DNA from: Halichondria panicea
Taxonomy: Eukaryota > Porifera > Demospongiae > Suberitida > Halichondriidae
Length of the DNA stretch: 64,000 bases
Assembly (NCBI RefSeq): GCF_963675165.1
Contig: NC_087377.1
Location: 5,518,042 to 5,582,041 of the forward strand
Direction: 5' to 3'
Shown here in pieces: positions 24,035-35,200 of the stretch. A model generated the notes under the pieces. It was not told where the DNA came from. It made no database searches and worked only from the letters and a program-made list of their open reading frames with translations. Made by a program: the position numbers and the translations under genes. Each line of letters starts with the position of its first letter. Position 1 is the first letter of the stretch.

Positions 24035-25153
24035 TAGTCGGGCGCCGCCGCCCTCCTTGAAGGAGGTCGGGAATCAAGCCTATCCACAGTTTTGTTCTGG
24101 CCTGTTACGCAATAGTATCATGAATATCATTCATTCTATGTGGGTGCTAACCAATAGCGATGAATATCATTTATTAAAGTGGGTGTTGGCCTCGCCTCTC
24201 AGTCAATCCAACGTGTGCAAAATTCACACGTGGTACAGTTGAGTGGGTGTGATCACTCCCCTTGAGATACTGCAATCTGATTGGAGCTGGTGGAATTGTT
24301 GGATTTCCAACAACAGAACAAAACTGTGGATAGGCTTTAGCCTCTACACAGGCTCTCCTTTTTCTGTTCTTTATCACAATCTTTCAATAAGATAAAATAC
24401 TGTATTAATCGTTCAATGAGATAAAATACGGTATTAATTGGAGGAATAAAGAAAGAAATAGACGTAGAGTTAGGAAAAGGAGAGCCTGTATCGGGAAGTC
24501 GCGTGAGGGTAGAAGGGTGGTAGAAGGGTGAAAATGAGCGTGGGCATGCTGAGCTAGAGATGTTGGACTGCCCACGTAGAGATCTATGACTAATAAAACT
24601 TTGCCTGCAGCAAGCTGGACATGGACTTGGAACTGGAAGTTTGCAAGCACTATAGCTAGCTATACCTTAGGCTTAGCTAGATGATCTACTAGTTATTATG
24701 TTCAGATTCTATCAGACTATCCACCTTTTCTTGTGTCTTTCTACATGCTATTATATAGTCTACTGGTAGTATAGATCAAGAATAGCTTAGTCATCATTAT
24801 CATATAGCAGGTAGCTACTGCCACCAGAGCTGGCCACGCTGGTTCTCTGATCTGACTTGCAGCACAGCTTGGTGTTGTCTCAGTACAATTAACTCTGAAT
24901 GCGTGGGAGAATATCTTACGTCACGATTGTGGGCTACATATCGCCCACGTTCATAAAAATCCTTGCGGATCACGCGATTTCCCGAACCAGGCCTTACTTT
25001 TTCTTAACTGTATGCCCATTTCTTTCTTTGCTGCCTCACTATGTCTTTCATGGATGAACAGTGACAACAGCAAGAAAAAGTAAGGCCTGGGATCGAGGCT
25101 AGATAGGCTTGATTCCCGACCTCAACGGTATAGAGGGCGGCGGCACCCGACTA
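24035..25153. mobile_element. 1119-bp TIR transposon, 9-bp target duplication
   Basis: Ends TAGTCGGGCGCCGCCGCCCT and the inverse GGGCGGCGGCACCCGACTA; the arms also share GGTCGGGAATCAAGCCTATC. It is flanked by GACTTGCAC at 24026-24034 and 25154-25162. The duplicated unit at 26107 shows the empty site GTGGACTTGCACAAGG. The interior holds a second inverted repeat (AGGCTCTCCTTTT at 24349 and its inverse near 24480). No transposase was seen. Confidence 0.85.
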
Positions 25154-25375
25154 GACTTGCACAAGGTAAGACTAGTTGTTTAGGCCCTCAAAAGATAGAG
25201 TAGGTTGTCATGATTATATTTCCAGCGGGGGAAGTCAATATGTGCAAAACTGCCTTAGCTATATACTGGCTTCTTTAGCTCTGACAGCCACTCTAGAGGT
25301 AGGCTATGCTGTGTATCTCAAGACTACAGTAACTCCTACTCTTCCCCCGCCGGATATTAGTACCTAGCAATGATA

Positions 25376-25847
25376 TAGTCTCGAATACCCGCCTCAACCT
25401 AAAAGCTTGAGTCTGGTCAAACTCACATTGAGGTTTGGTTCAAGTGTGTCCAGGAATTTCTTGGACATTTAATTGACCACAAGTGGGTGTGGAACACGAA
25501 TAAAATTATAGTCTACATGAACAGGACCTTTGGAACACCATGTCGAAATTAACAGCCTAAATGCTCATTTATGTGAATGTGACCATCGACCATGGTTTCA
25601 TGGCCCTCTAGCTCTGTGCAATGATGGCTTCAAGCTCAGTGTTTTTCTCGTAGGCTTTCAACTCCTAGCCTTAATTGATACACTGTCTGATATAGTATGT
25701 TCTGTCCCTAACATGCGGTGGCTTGTGGCTTTATCACTATGCTTGTGGGCGTGTATCCCACTTGACTTTGCTGACTGTGCAGAACAAAGTTCGTATGTGA
25801 GTTTGACCAGACTTAAGCTTTTAGGTTGAGGCGGGTATTCGAGACTA
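25376..25847. mobile_element. 472-bp TIR transposon, 9-bp target duplication
   Basis: Inverted arms of about 53 bases with one mismatch, starting TAGTCTCGAATACCCGCCTC. Flanks GCAATGATA at 25367-25375 and 25848-25856. An open frame at 25530-25829 (99 residues, with two hydrophobic stretches) lies inside but resembles nothing I know. Confidence 0.85.
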
Positions 25848-26348
25848 GCAATGATAAGTTCATCTAGCCTCTTAGCATCTTCATGACCGCATTTGTAGTT
25901 CTTCTTATTAAAAGTGGCATGACGTCATCACAATTTTTAGGGCTAATTAGCATAATTTGATTAGTTTTTTGGAAAAAGAAAACATTGAGCTTCATTTTGG
26001 ATCATTTTGATGCAGCATACACTGTATATTGCAAATAATACAGCAGTATGAACATAGTGTTAAATTTTGGTATTTACAGCTAGACCCGGGCCTTAACTAC
26101 GCAGAGCAGAATCTTTAGCAACAAATGCGGTGGACTTGCACAAGGTAAGACTAGTTGTTTAGGCCCTCAAAAGATAGAGTAGGTTGTCATGATTATATTT
26201 CCAGCGGGGGAAGTCAATATGTGCAAAACTGCCTTAGCTATACTGGCTTCTTTAGCTCTGACAGCCACTCTAGAGGTATAGGCTATGCTGTGTATCTCAA
26301 GAATACAGTAACTCCTACTCTTCCCCCGCCGGATACTAGTACCTAGCA

Positions 26349-26591
26349 TAGCCTCGAGACCAGCCGTTCGTTATCTGAAAGAACGCCTGGTCAAGTTCTA
26401 ATGTGCAACTTATCTAGCTGAGTCAGCGTTTTATAGCATCATAATGATATTCATGGGTAATAGATCTACACCTTGGGCGGACCTTGTGTGGGCAATTACC
26501 GGTCCAAGAAATTCCTGGACCATAGAATGAGTGCCACATTAGAACTTTACCAGGCGTTCTTTCAGATAACGAACGGCTGGTCTCGAGGCTA
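26349..26591. mobile_element. 243-bp TIR transposon, 9-bp target duplication
   Basis: Inverted arms of about 57 bases starting TAGCCTCGAGACCAGCCGTT. Flanks TACCTAGCA at 26340-26348 and 26592-26600. The matching empty site TAGTACCTAGCAATGA is in copy 1 near 25359. Confidence 0.85.
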
Positions 26592-26619
26592 TACCTAGCA
26601 ATCATCTAGCCTTGTTTTT

Positions 26620-27608
26620 ATGGAGCTCCACTCAGGTCAAAAATGCATAACAGAATCATCGATGGATGGCAGGTCAATCATCGATCATTGCCAATCGGTT
26701 TGTCGATCACACCAATCGGTTCATCGATCATTTCCAATCGGTTTGTCGATCTTTAAGCTCCTCTATGCTTGACCCTTGACCTGAGCTCCTAACCTTCACT
26801 ATATTAGACTATAGACTGGAACTCGACTACTTACGTATTTATACGTATCAGCTATTAAAGATCAAGACAGAAGTGAAGCTCCAAGAGGGCCAGTCGTATT
26901 ATGAATTCTGATGTTTCCCAAGTTGCATGCCCTCTCTTCTTTTATACGCCCTTGGTATTTGTGTTTATGTAGGAAGTGATATCGTCACTTTGAGCTGGCT
27001 TTCTCCACTGGGGCAGAGTCAGTGCCTCCATTGGGGTTAGTTAGACTTGTCGCCTGTACTCGCATTCTGCCCAAAAGGAATGTTCCCCACATCATCAACC
27101 TGTGCACTCCACCTTACACTACCAACACAGTACCACAACCAGACAGCTCTTTTCAAAGAAAAATGCTGTATGGCCTCAAGAACCATGGAGGTTTTGGGAA
27201 GCGCTAAGTGTTGCTCATAACTCATAACTCTGTAAACACACTCTCATTTATGCCAGAACATGTTTTCTGTATTTAACCTCTTCGGATCATGAACATGCAT
27301 GCGTGTTATCATGTAATTTGCGTCACTTATTCATCCAGTATTGTCTTACACTGTTTTCTGAAGCTGTATTCCAGCATTATATATCTTTTACTTCAATTGA
27401 CATGTGCACATACAATGCGAAACTGTAAAGTTGAAAGGTCAAGGGTCAAACCGATTGGTGTGGTGATCGACAAACCGATTGGAAATGATCGACAAACCAA
27501 TTGGTGTGATTGACAAACCGATTGGCAATGATCGACAAACCGATTGGCAATGAGCTGATTGATGATCGATGATTCTGTCATGCATTTTTGACCTGAATGG
27601 CGCTCCAT
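26620..27608. mobile_element. 989-bp element with tandem-repeat inverted ends
   Basis: Left arm 26620-26790 and right arm about 27425-27608 are inverses. Each begins with ATGGAGC(T/G)CCA-TCAGGTC and AAAAATGCAT, then holds several copies of a roughly 21-base unit related to CAATCGGTTTGTCGATCATT. The interior (about 26790-27425) has one short open frame and no recognisable transposase. Confidence 0.75.
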
Positions 27609-27627
27609 ATGTTTATTTCTATATAAT

Positions 27628-27960
27628 TATGCCTCGGTGCGCATGCGCAAGAGAGGTATACGGTAGTGTGTTTGTGTGTCTGTGTAGACTGCTACAGCTG
27701 CTCAAGGATCAAGTGCATAGGCTTCTAGTCATGTTTACTTGGATTTTAATTTGTGGATTTGCAAAATAATGCTTCGTTCTCGAGTTATGCCTACTTGGAA
27801 TGCCATTGCAGCCTTTTCAGAAGAGTGCGTAACAAAACTTGTCCATGGAGTGTTGCTGCTCTACTTAGTAGCTAGTTCTGCACTGGAACGCTAGCTAGCT
27901 ATTGGTAGCTGCAACAGTGAGAAGAGAGTTGAGGCAGCCATTTAATAATCTTAGGCTTGA
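27628..27960 (+). repeat. Repeat family B, 3'-truncated copy
   Basis: Starts ATTATGCCTCGGTGCGCATG and follows 16420-17302 as far as the GCTAGCTATTGGTAGCTGCA block. It carries an exact TGCGCATGCGCA at 27638-27649. Confidence 0.7.
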
Positions 27961-28807
27961 ACTTTTGCCATCGATCGTTTTTAGGTAGGTGAACTATCAA
28001 GTAGCTAAGGTGAACTACTAGTAGCGCTCAGGGCCACCGTATACATACATACACAGGTTTTCTGAGATGCGATGTAGTATTAGTTGCCTCGCGCTAAGGC
28101 GCTCGGCAATTACTGGTGATGTACATAAACATAAAATAACGTTATCCGAGATCAAAGGAATAGCAGTGCCAATATATGGCATATTGCACTGCATATGGTC
28201 AGTCTGTACATGGCATACAGAAAATTGACCTTTCAGTGGAGTGCCTCATCTCCTACCCAAACTGTCAAATCATTGCTTTTATAGTGCATGGTTATTCTGG
28301 GAAATTTACCAGACAGCATATGTATGGTTTTGATGCAGTCAATATTGTGATTCCAGCCACCAAAACGACCAAATTACCTCGTATCTACGCATTCTATGCA
28401 GGTTTCTAAGTGTAAAAAGTATGGCAATTCGTGCCACAAGCTGTTTATTGGCCCGGTAGTAGATTGTGATCAAGGGCCTTTCATATATAGCCATGTAATA
28501 ACTATTACGTACAGATGTACAATCAGTCTCAAATAGTACACATTTTTCAACTGTTTATGTATTATTATAGTGACTAAAATACAAACCTCTAGTAGCCTCT
28601 TCTATAATGGTTTTGAATGCCAACATACCATAAAGACAATTCTCTCAATTTTTATGTGCTATGCTATTTATGTACGTTCACCACGTAATTTAAATAACAA
28701 AATTGAAATTGAAAATTTGACTGTATGCAGGGACTGAAATTTCACGAAACATGCATGCAAGGGTATAGTCGATTATAATTATACTGTGTTTCATTCTATT
28801 CCTATAG
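27961..28807. other. Spacer before the first Roc-COR unit
   Basis: No convincing exon. The open frame at 28176-28409 has no recognisable domain. Upstream exons of the GTPase gene may lie here unseen. Confidence 0.4.
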
Positions 28808-30961
28808 AATTAAAGAATGAATTGTCAAGCTCAGCCTTCAGTGAAGCCATGAAGGCTGGATTTGTCCGTGTGAACATTACTAATCTACTGTTTTTCGGAA
28901 TGGCCGGCACTGGTAAAACTTCCACTAAGCATCTCCTTCTGGGACTGCCTCCTCCTCAAGATCGAAATAGCACTCCATTAGCTAGCACAGCAGAGAGGAT
29001 ATGTGTTTGATAAATTCGTGACGCTACAAAGCTGAAAATAGAAGCTCAAGAAGATCCCTCTAGAACATGGAAACCAGTATCTAGTGATGATCTACAACGC
29101 TTTGTTGCTGATGCTATTAACTCTCATGTAACCAGCTTAGATCCTAACTCTAAAGCATCTGCTGTCCCACAAGAACTCAGCATTGCTCTGAAGCAACTTG
29201 AAGCTAGCGATGAATCAAGTACGCCAGTTGATGCAACTTCTTCAACTTCAATAGCTAGTTCAACTAAACTATCAGTATCTGGAGCAAAAACAAAGCAAGA
29301 AAGGAAAACCAGTAATACTGTTTCGAATGTAATGGCGAAAATTCAAAAGTTTTCTGATGCTGATCGTACTGCTGTTCAAGAAAAGTTAGGATCTCATTGG
29401 ATCTACATAATCGATAGCGGTGGGCAACCACACTTTCATAATCTACTGCCACTCTTCATGCCCAAGATTTCTGTAGCTCTGTACACTCTTCGTCTCTCTG
29501 ACTGCCTTGACGATCATCCGCTGGTTAAATACTACAAGGACAATCAGCCACTTGGTGAAGGTTTTAAGTCACGTCTCTCAGTTTTGGATAACTTCAAGTA
29601 TCTCGTGCAGTCAATTCAATCTCACAGTGAAAACTGCAAGCTGGTATGCATTGGTACTCACAAAGACCGTCAATCTGAATGCAAGGAAACGTTGTTTGAC
29701 AAGAATAAAACTTTTTTAAACTTTGCGGAGAACGATTGTATTAGGAAGTTTATTTTTTATTTCAATTTGAGGAGAAAAGATGTCATATTTCCTATTGATT
29801 GCAAGCACTGCGATTCTAACAGTAAGGAAGTGGCAAAGACAATTCGTGAAATATCTCAAGAGCTGAATAATATTGAAATCTTGGTTCCTTTTTGGTGGTT
29901 TGTTTTGGAAATTATTGTCGAAAAGGTTTCCAACGATGAAAACAGAAAAGTTTTAAGCAAGACCGAATGTGTAGAAATTGCAAAAACGCTGCATAATTTT
30001 CACGAAGATGCACTTTGTGAAGCTTTAAAATTTTTCCATGAGCATCACATATTTCACTACTATCCTGCCATTCTTCCGAATGTGGTGTTTTGTGATACTC
30101 AAGTGCTTCTCGATAAAGTAACAGAACTTGTCGAGTATGCTGCGTACATCCAAGGTAGTGATGATCCAGCATAATTATTATGGAAAGTGGCTTAACCGAG
30201 GAATTATTACAATTGAACTTTTATCTGAGAATTTTGAAAAGCATTATGTTGATGGACTTTTTTCACCCCATGATCTCATTGAAATATTCCAGCACTTGCT
30301 GATAGTCACCCCATTTCGTTTGTTCTCACAAAAGCAAAACAAGCGTTTCTATATGCCATCACTTTTATCTTTGCTCCCACCAACTCAAGTCAATGACAAA
30401 CGAGCTGATTTGCTTAAGACCGGTTTAATCCCACTCGTTTTACACTTTAAAAGTAACTGGCAGTGCTGTGGAGTGTTTTGCTGTCTACAAGTGTACCTGA
30501 TTAAAGAATGTGAATGGGAAATTGAAATGGAAGATCACCAGCCAAGTAGAAACTTTGTACAATTGATTCATCGAGAGGAAGATTGTTTTATCACGATAAT
30601 TGACGGGTTTTCATTTCTTGAAGTTCATTCCAGCAATAATCGAAAAGACATGTTGTCGTTGATATATGAAAACGTTCACTCTGGTCTTCGTTTAGCATAC
30701 CAAGCCCTGAAATACTCGTATGAGGATCCTGAAGTTGCATTTTTGTGTCCCCATGAATTGCCCTCTACTGAAGCAAGTGCAAGTCCCCAAGTGCCCCACC
30801 ACCCAGCTCGTGTTCTGGCTAAAGGCACTTCTATGAGGTGTACTCAACGCAATAGGATGATGTATAAGTTAGGAAACGGTCACAAAGATTGGCTCTCGGT
30901 GTGTTGTCCATCTATGAGTGTAGCCAGTGCGGTATTGCAATCGGAAACTGACAAACTGAAA
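28808..30961 (+). pseudogene. Roc-COR-like GTPase, unit 1, broken
   Basis: One long exon (acceptor CCTATAG at 28801-28807, donor GTAATA at 30962). It has a P-loop GMAGTGKTS, a roughly 150-residue Ser/Thr-rich insert, the G3-like motif IIDSGGQPHFHNLLP and a G4-like CIGTHKD. A COR-like helical region follows (WWFVLEIIVEKV, ALKFFHEHHIFHYYPAIL, EGLFSPHDLIEIF-like LFSPHDLIEIFQHLLIVTP), and a Cys-rich tail (CPHELP, HPARVLAKGTSMRC). The set P-loop, DxGGQ, THKD and COR order is that of ROCO-type GTPases. Two consecutive in-frame stops (TGA TAA at 29008-29013) sit between P-loop and insert, and the frame shifts by one near 30165. Both sides of each break keep coding sense, so this is a young pseudogene or a gene with assembly errors. 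The end phase (1) would allow splicing to the Ig exon at 32278. Confidence 0.75.
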
Positions 30962-31059
30962 GGTAATACTTATGTTCGTTAATAATTTTTCACCCATCCA
31001 GAATTCTCACAGCATTCTCAATACAGTACATAATTATACTGTCATAAATGAATATTATA

Positions 31060-31320
31060 GGATATACCACATCAACGAGGAGGATAATTATATGCATAAT
31101 TATATCGTCTGCTACCGTGTTTACTCCAAGGCGTGGCCGAGGATATATAGGGACGCATATTCTCCAGTAGATGTGGTGTATCTGACTTATATACTACGTG
31201 CATGACCATTGCACAGCACTCATAAAAGAAGCAACAATTCAATACACGATGCATACTGCATAAAGACGAGGCTATATATATACCGCCGTCAAAGAGCTAT
31301 TATAGCTTAGTTGGAGAGTA
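31060..31320 (+). repeat. Copy of the 62987 promoter-like repeat, degraded
   Basis: Aligns with 62987-63250 throughout: GGATATACCACA, then CTACCGTGTTTACTCC, ATGTGGTGTATCTGACTTAT, ACTCATAAAAGAAGCAACAA, CACGATGCATACTGCA and CCGTCAAAGAGCTA. The small open frame in the other copy is broken here (ATG CAT ACT GCA TAA). Confidence 0.65.
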
Positions 31321-31559
31321 GCTTCCATATGATTATGCTGTCGATTTGGAGTCTTAGTTAGCGTACCTTTCTGTTCGCTCTTTTTGAGCAAATGGAAACT
31401 GTGCATGCCGCCATAACTTCAACCTAACTGATGTGTCGCAGAGTGCGTGACTATATTGTGGCAAATTCCACTATAGCTATATATTAGTGGCTGCATGGGA
31501 AAAGGATTAGGCCCAAATCGCTAGCGTTAGAGCCAGGGGCCCCATATCGCTTCTACATC

Positions 31560-32040
31560 GGTAAGCCACAAAACACGACAGTGATACTATAATATAGAAT
31601 AGATGCATGTACATGCACATGCAAGTCTGGTAACAATATAGATAGGTGTACACATGATGTATTTTCTGTGCTTGTTTCGATACTATACTGTCTGTGCTAT
31701 ACTACTGTCTGTGCATGCTCATACTGTCTGCATGTGCTTAAATTTTCTCTTACTCTGTGCCTTTGACAAAGATTTACTCCCACTGTTTGGCTATAATTAT
31801 AATATACAGGCCATTTGCTTCAGTATCGATATATCGTTGAAGATTTAAGCCATCAGATAGGCTTCTGTTTCATTCAGCTCCTCTCTGTGGAATTCAATTC
31901 TGTCAACAATTGCAATCAACAATAATAACGTAACACTATTATTATATTTATACCTCTAGACTTCTAATAGTTTTTGATCATGAGTGAAAGCAAAACAACA
32001 GCAAGGCATTAGCACAGCGCAGCTTGCACCACTCGTTGCA
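31560..32040 (+). repeat. Diverged tail copy of the 38.7/52.6-kb repeat
   Basis: Contains GGTAAGCCACAAAACACGAC and near its end GTGAAAGCAAAACAACAGC with GGCATTAGCACAGCGCAGCT, matching the tails at 39457-39527 and 54100-54155. The middle is not alignable by eye. Confidence 0.5.
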
Positions 32041-32277
32041 TGGATATGCTGTACATGTAGCTTATTCATTCACCTTTATCAACAGATTTTCTTAGAAATA
32101 TTCCAATCACAACATTTTTACATTAATTTTAAATATAGGAGTATAACTATACTCCCTATAGACTGGATGCACTGTATGCGTGACTTCAATTCTCACAAGC
32201 AGTATATATATACAATCCCTTCATTTCTTGCCATGCTCTGAGTATTTAGACTTGGTGTATCTTGTTTTACATTGCAG

Positions 32278-35200
32278 GGTCAACATTTGTCTTTTTGATT
32301 CAACCCAAAGGCGTTTACTGTAAACCTGGAGATGAAGCTGAATTTACAGTATCGACATCACCATCTGATAGATCTATATATACATATCAGTGGTTTTTTG
32401 ACGATCAAGCAATATCACTTCCCGAATATGATGAACAAAACTTACTCCCTGAATATGAAGGACAAAAATCTGAACGTCTCCTGATATTAAAAGTCCTTCC
32501 TAAGCATAAAGGAGTTTATTCGTGTATTGCTGAAGATGTATCTGGTACTCGGATCACCTCACAACCTGCAACACTCACTGCAGGTACGTACTATATTTAG
32601 TTCCCTACTTATTTTGTACCTTTAATGAATGATATGCTGACATAGTGGACATGTGTGATACTACTTTTTACACAGAGGGAGAGACAATTGAAAATCAAGA
32701 ATTGCAATTCATAGGGAAGATTCTGGAAAATTCTGCAATTGACTTCAGAAAATATGGGATTAAGACAGTGGACCTACTCAATGGCGTGGGTGGTGTAACT
32801 TACGAAGAGATGGAGTTTGTAATGAAACTGAACCCAAAGACTCAAGTGTTGTCATTAAACCTAAAGCAGGAAATCACATCAAGTAAGAATTATTCATCTC
32901 AGTGATCACTCGACTAGAACTATAATGTGTTTATTTGGTATACCTGTATTCTTCTATTGTACACATAGGACTGAAAGAGGAGCAACTCTATGACGAAGCC
33001 ATGAAGAGTGAAGGGAAGGTCTCCCTTACGTACACCAAAATCCTTGCCCTGGGTCCAGGTCAGGTTGGAAAGTCTACTTTTATTAACAGATTGTTGGGGA
33101 AAATGGAAGGAAACATTCAAACATCTCTTCCAGAAACACAACCTCAGTCTAGTACAGGTTTTTCAGAGTAACAGAAGCTTGTATACAGTGTTCAACAATA
33201 ACTGGTGCTGTAAGCGGTAAAAAATGGTGTGTTGTCAAAGACGAGCTGTGCGATCAACTTAGTGGTTTAATGTCACTAATATTTAATAAGCCATCTCAAG
33301 GCCCAAAGCACAAAATAACTAAACTGTCAAAAAAAGGAATCCCAAAAACAATCATAGCTAACAAGGTTGAAGTTGTAGAAAAAGAATCAGTGGTAGATGC
33401 TTTTCCATTGCAAGAGGAAGAGAAACATGACTATACATTATCCAATGAAGACATTGAAATTCATTCTGTGGAGGCACTGCCAGATTCTAGATCTAGTTCT
33501 ACTCCTGAGTCAAGTCATGATTCATTGATTCCCCAAGAATCAGATATTAACAAAACCATTAAGGAGTTCCAAGAACTAAGGGAGGAACGGAGCGGTAGAC
33601 TAGATCGAGATAGCATGAATTTTGAAATGCTTTTTACTGTAGCTGATGTTGGTGGGCAACCAGCATTTCTGGAAATGCTACCATCCTTAACTCTAGGACC
33701 AGCTCTATACCTTGTGTTTATGAAACTTAAACAAGACCTAACTTTCAGAAGCAGAGCAGAGTTTAAACCCAAGGACTCGAGTACCAAATATTTCGAGAAT
33801 TACTCGTACACTTCAGAAGAAGTCATTTTTACAGCACTTTCAAGCATAGCTTGCTTTGGGCACTCAGATGAGCAAGTGGAAAAATATGTTAAGCCAGCAT
33901 CAGATGAGAAAAAGCGAAAAGGTTCTGTAGTGTTACTTGTGGGAACTTTTCTTGATGAGATTCAAAATGATCTGCAACGAAATCTTGACAAGATAAATGG
34001 ACAGCTAGAGGAACGGCTTAAAAACACAGCATTTTTTGAAGAAGGACTTGTCCACCGTATCAAATTGTCAAAAGATGATAGCTTATTGGTGAATAACGTA
34101 AGTGCCAAAGAAGGTGAAATAGAAAAGCATAGAGACCTTTTAGAAAAGATACCTAAAGATTACTTTCGAGAATATCAAATCCCAGCACAATGGTTAATGC
34201 TCAGTATTTGTCTTAAGCTTCTTGCTAGAAATCAAAACAAGTATCACATTTCCTTTGATGATTGCGTCAAGTTGGGGAAGCATATTGGTATGGACGAAGA
34301 TATGGTGAGTGTTGCCTTGCAATTCCTACACAAATACATTGGGCTTATAATGTATTTTCCTCATCACGAAAACCTTCAGAAAATTGTAATATGTAATCCA
34401 CAAGTAGTATTTTCAACTATTAGTGAACTAATCTTCAACATTTACGATCACAACAAGAATCAAGTTAACCAAGCAAAGTGTGACCACTTTGTGCAAACTG
34501 GTTGCTTTTCACCTAAAGATATCCAACTAGAAACCGTGAATCAAGAGAAGAATAAACTCCTTTCTATTGAAACTTTAGTTGATCTGTTAGTGTACCTTCA
34601 CATTGCTGCTAAAGTGCCCCTATCTTCTAATAGAGATACTCTTGAGTACTTTCTGCCAGCGGTTCTTCAAACTGCTGAAAGAGATATGGTTCAAAGGAGG
34701 AAAAAAGATATAAATGAGGAATTGCTTCCCGAACCAATCTGCATTCGATTTAAAACGGGATATCTACCTTTAGGCTTTGTATGTGCATTGAGTGCAAATC
34801 TTATTGCTGAGAATAAGTTTGATCTACTCATTAGTGAAAGCAAATGTTACAAGAATAGGATTCTATTTCGATTTGATGGTAAATTCGATATCACTGTGAT
34901 TTCTTGTCCTAGGTATTGCGAGTTTCGTGTTTTGAGGCACTCACCAGGCAACACTGAATTTTGGAGTGAGGATTGTTGTCCTCTAATTAAGGAAATTGTA
35001 TGTACAGCTGCGAATAAAGTTATCCAATCTATGCAACATGGTTTGCGTTGGATAGGTACAGATTCTGAAATGTATAATCTAGCTTTCCATTGTCGAAGCA
35101 AAGTACACTCTAAGGCAGAATTTGGACAGGAATCTCTCGCTATATTCTGCCATTCTGACCAAGACACACGTGTTCCTAAGGCTAAATGCACCCACTGTAA

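Larger units (their letters stand above)
24000..26348. repeat. Duplicated unit split by three transposons
   Basis: Copy 1 is 24000-24034 plus 25154-25375. Copy 2 is 26107-26348. Both read CAGAATCTTTAGCAACAAATG, then GTGGACTTGCACAAGGTAAG, then about 200 further bases including AGCGGGGGAAG and CTTCCCCCGCCGG. They end TAGTACCTAGCA. Copy 1 is interrupted by the element at 24035-25153 and followed by the one at 25376-25847. Copy 2 is followed by the one at 26349-26591. The unit has no clear coding meaning. Confidence 0.8.

Noticed and set aside
25530-25829. 99-residue frame inside the 472-bp element, possible captured gene
   Set aside because: No recognisable domain; hydrophobic pattern only. Kept as part of the transposon.
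33160-33170. A 9-base GT...AG micro-intron to explain the frame break in the second GTPase
   Set aside because: Far too short to be spliced, and removing it does not restore the frame.
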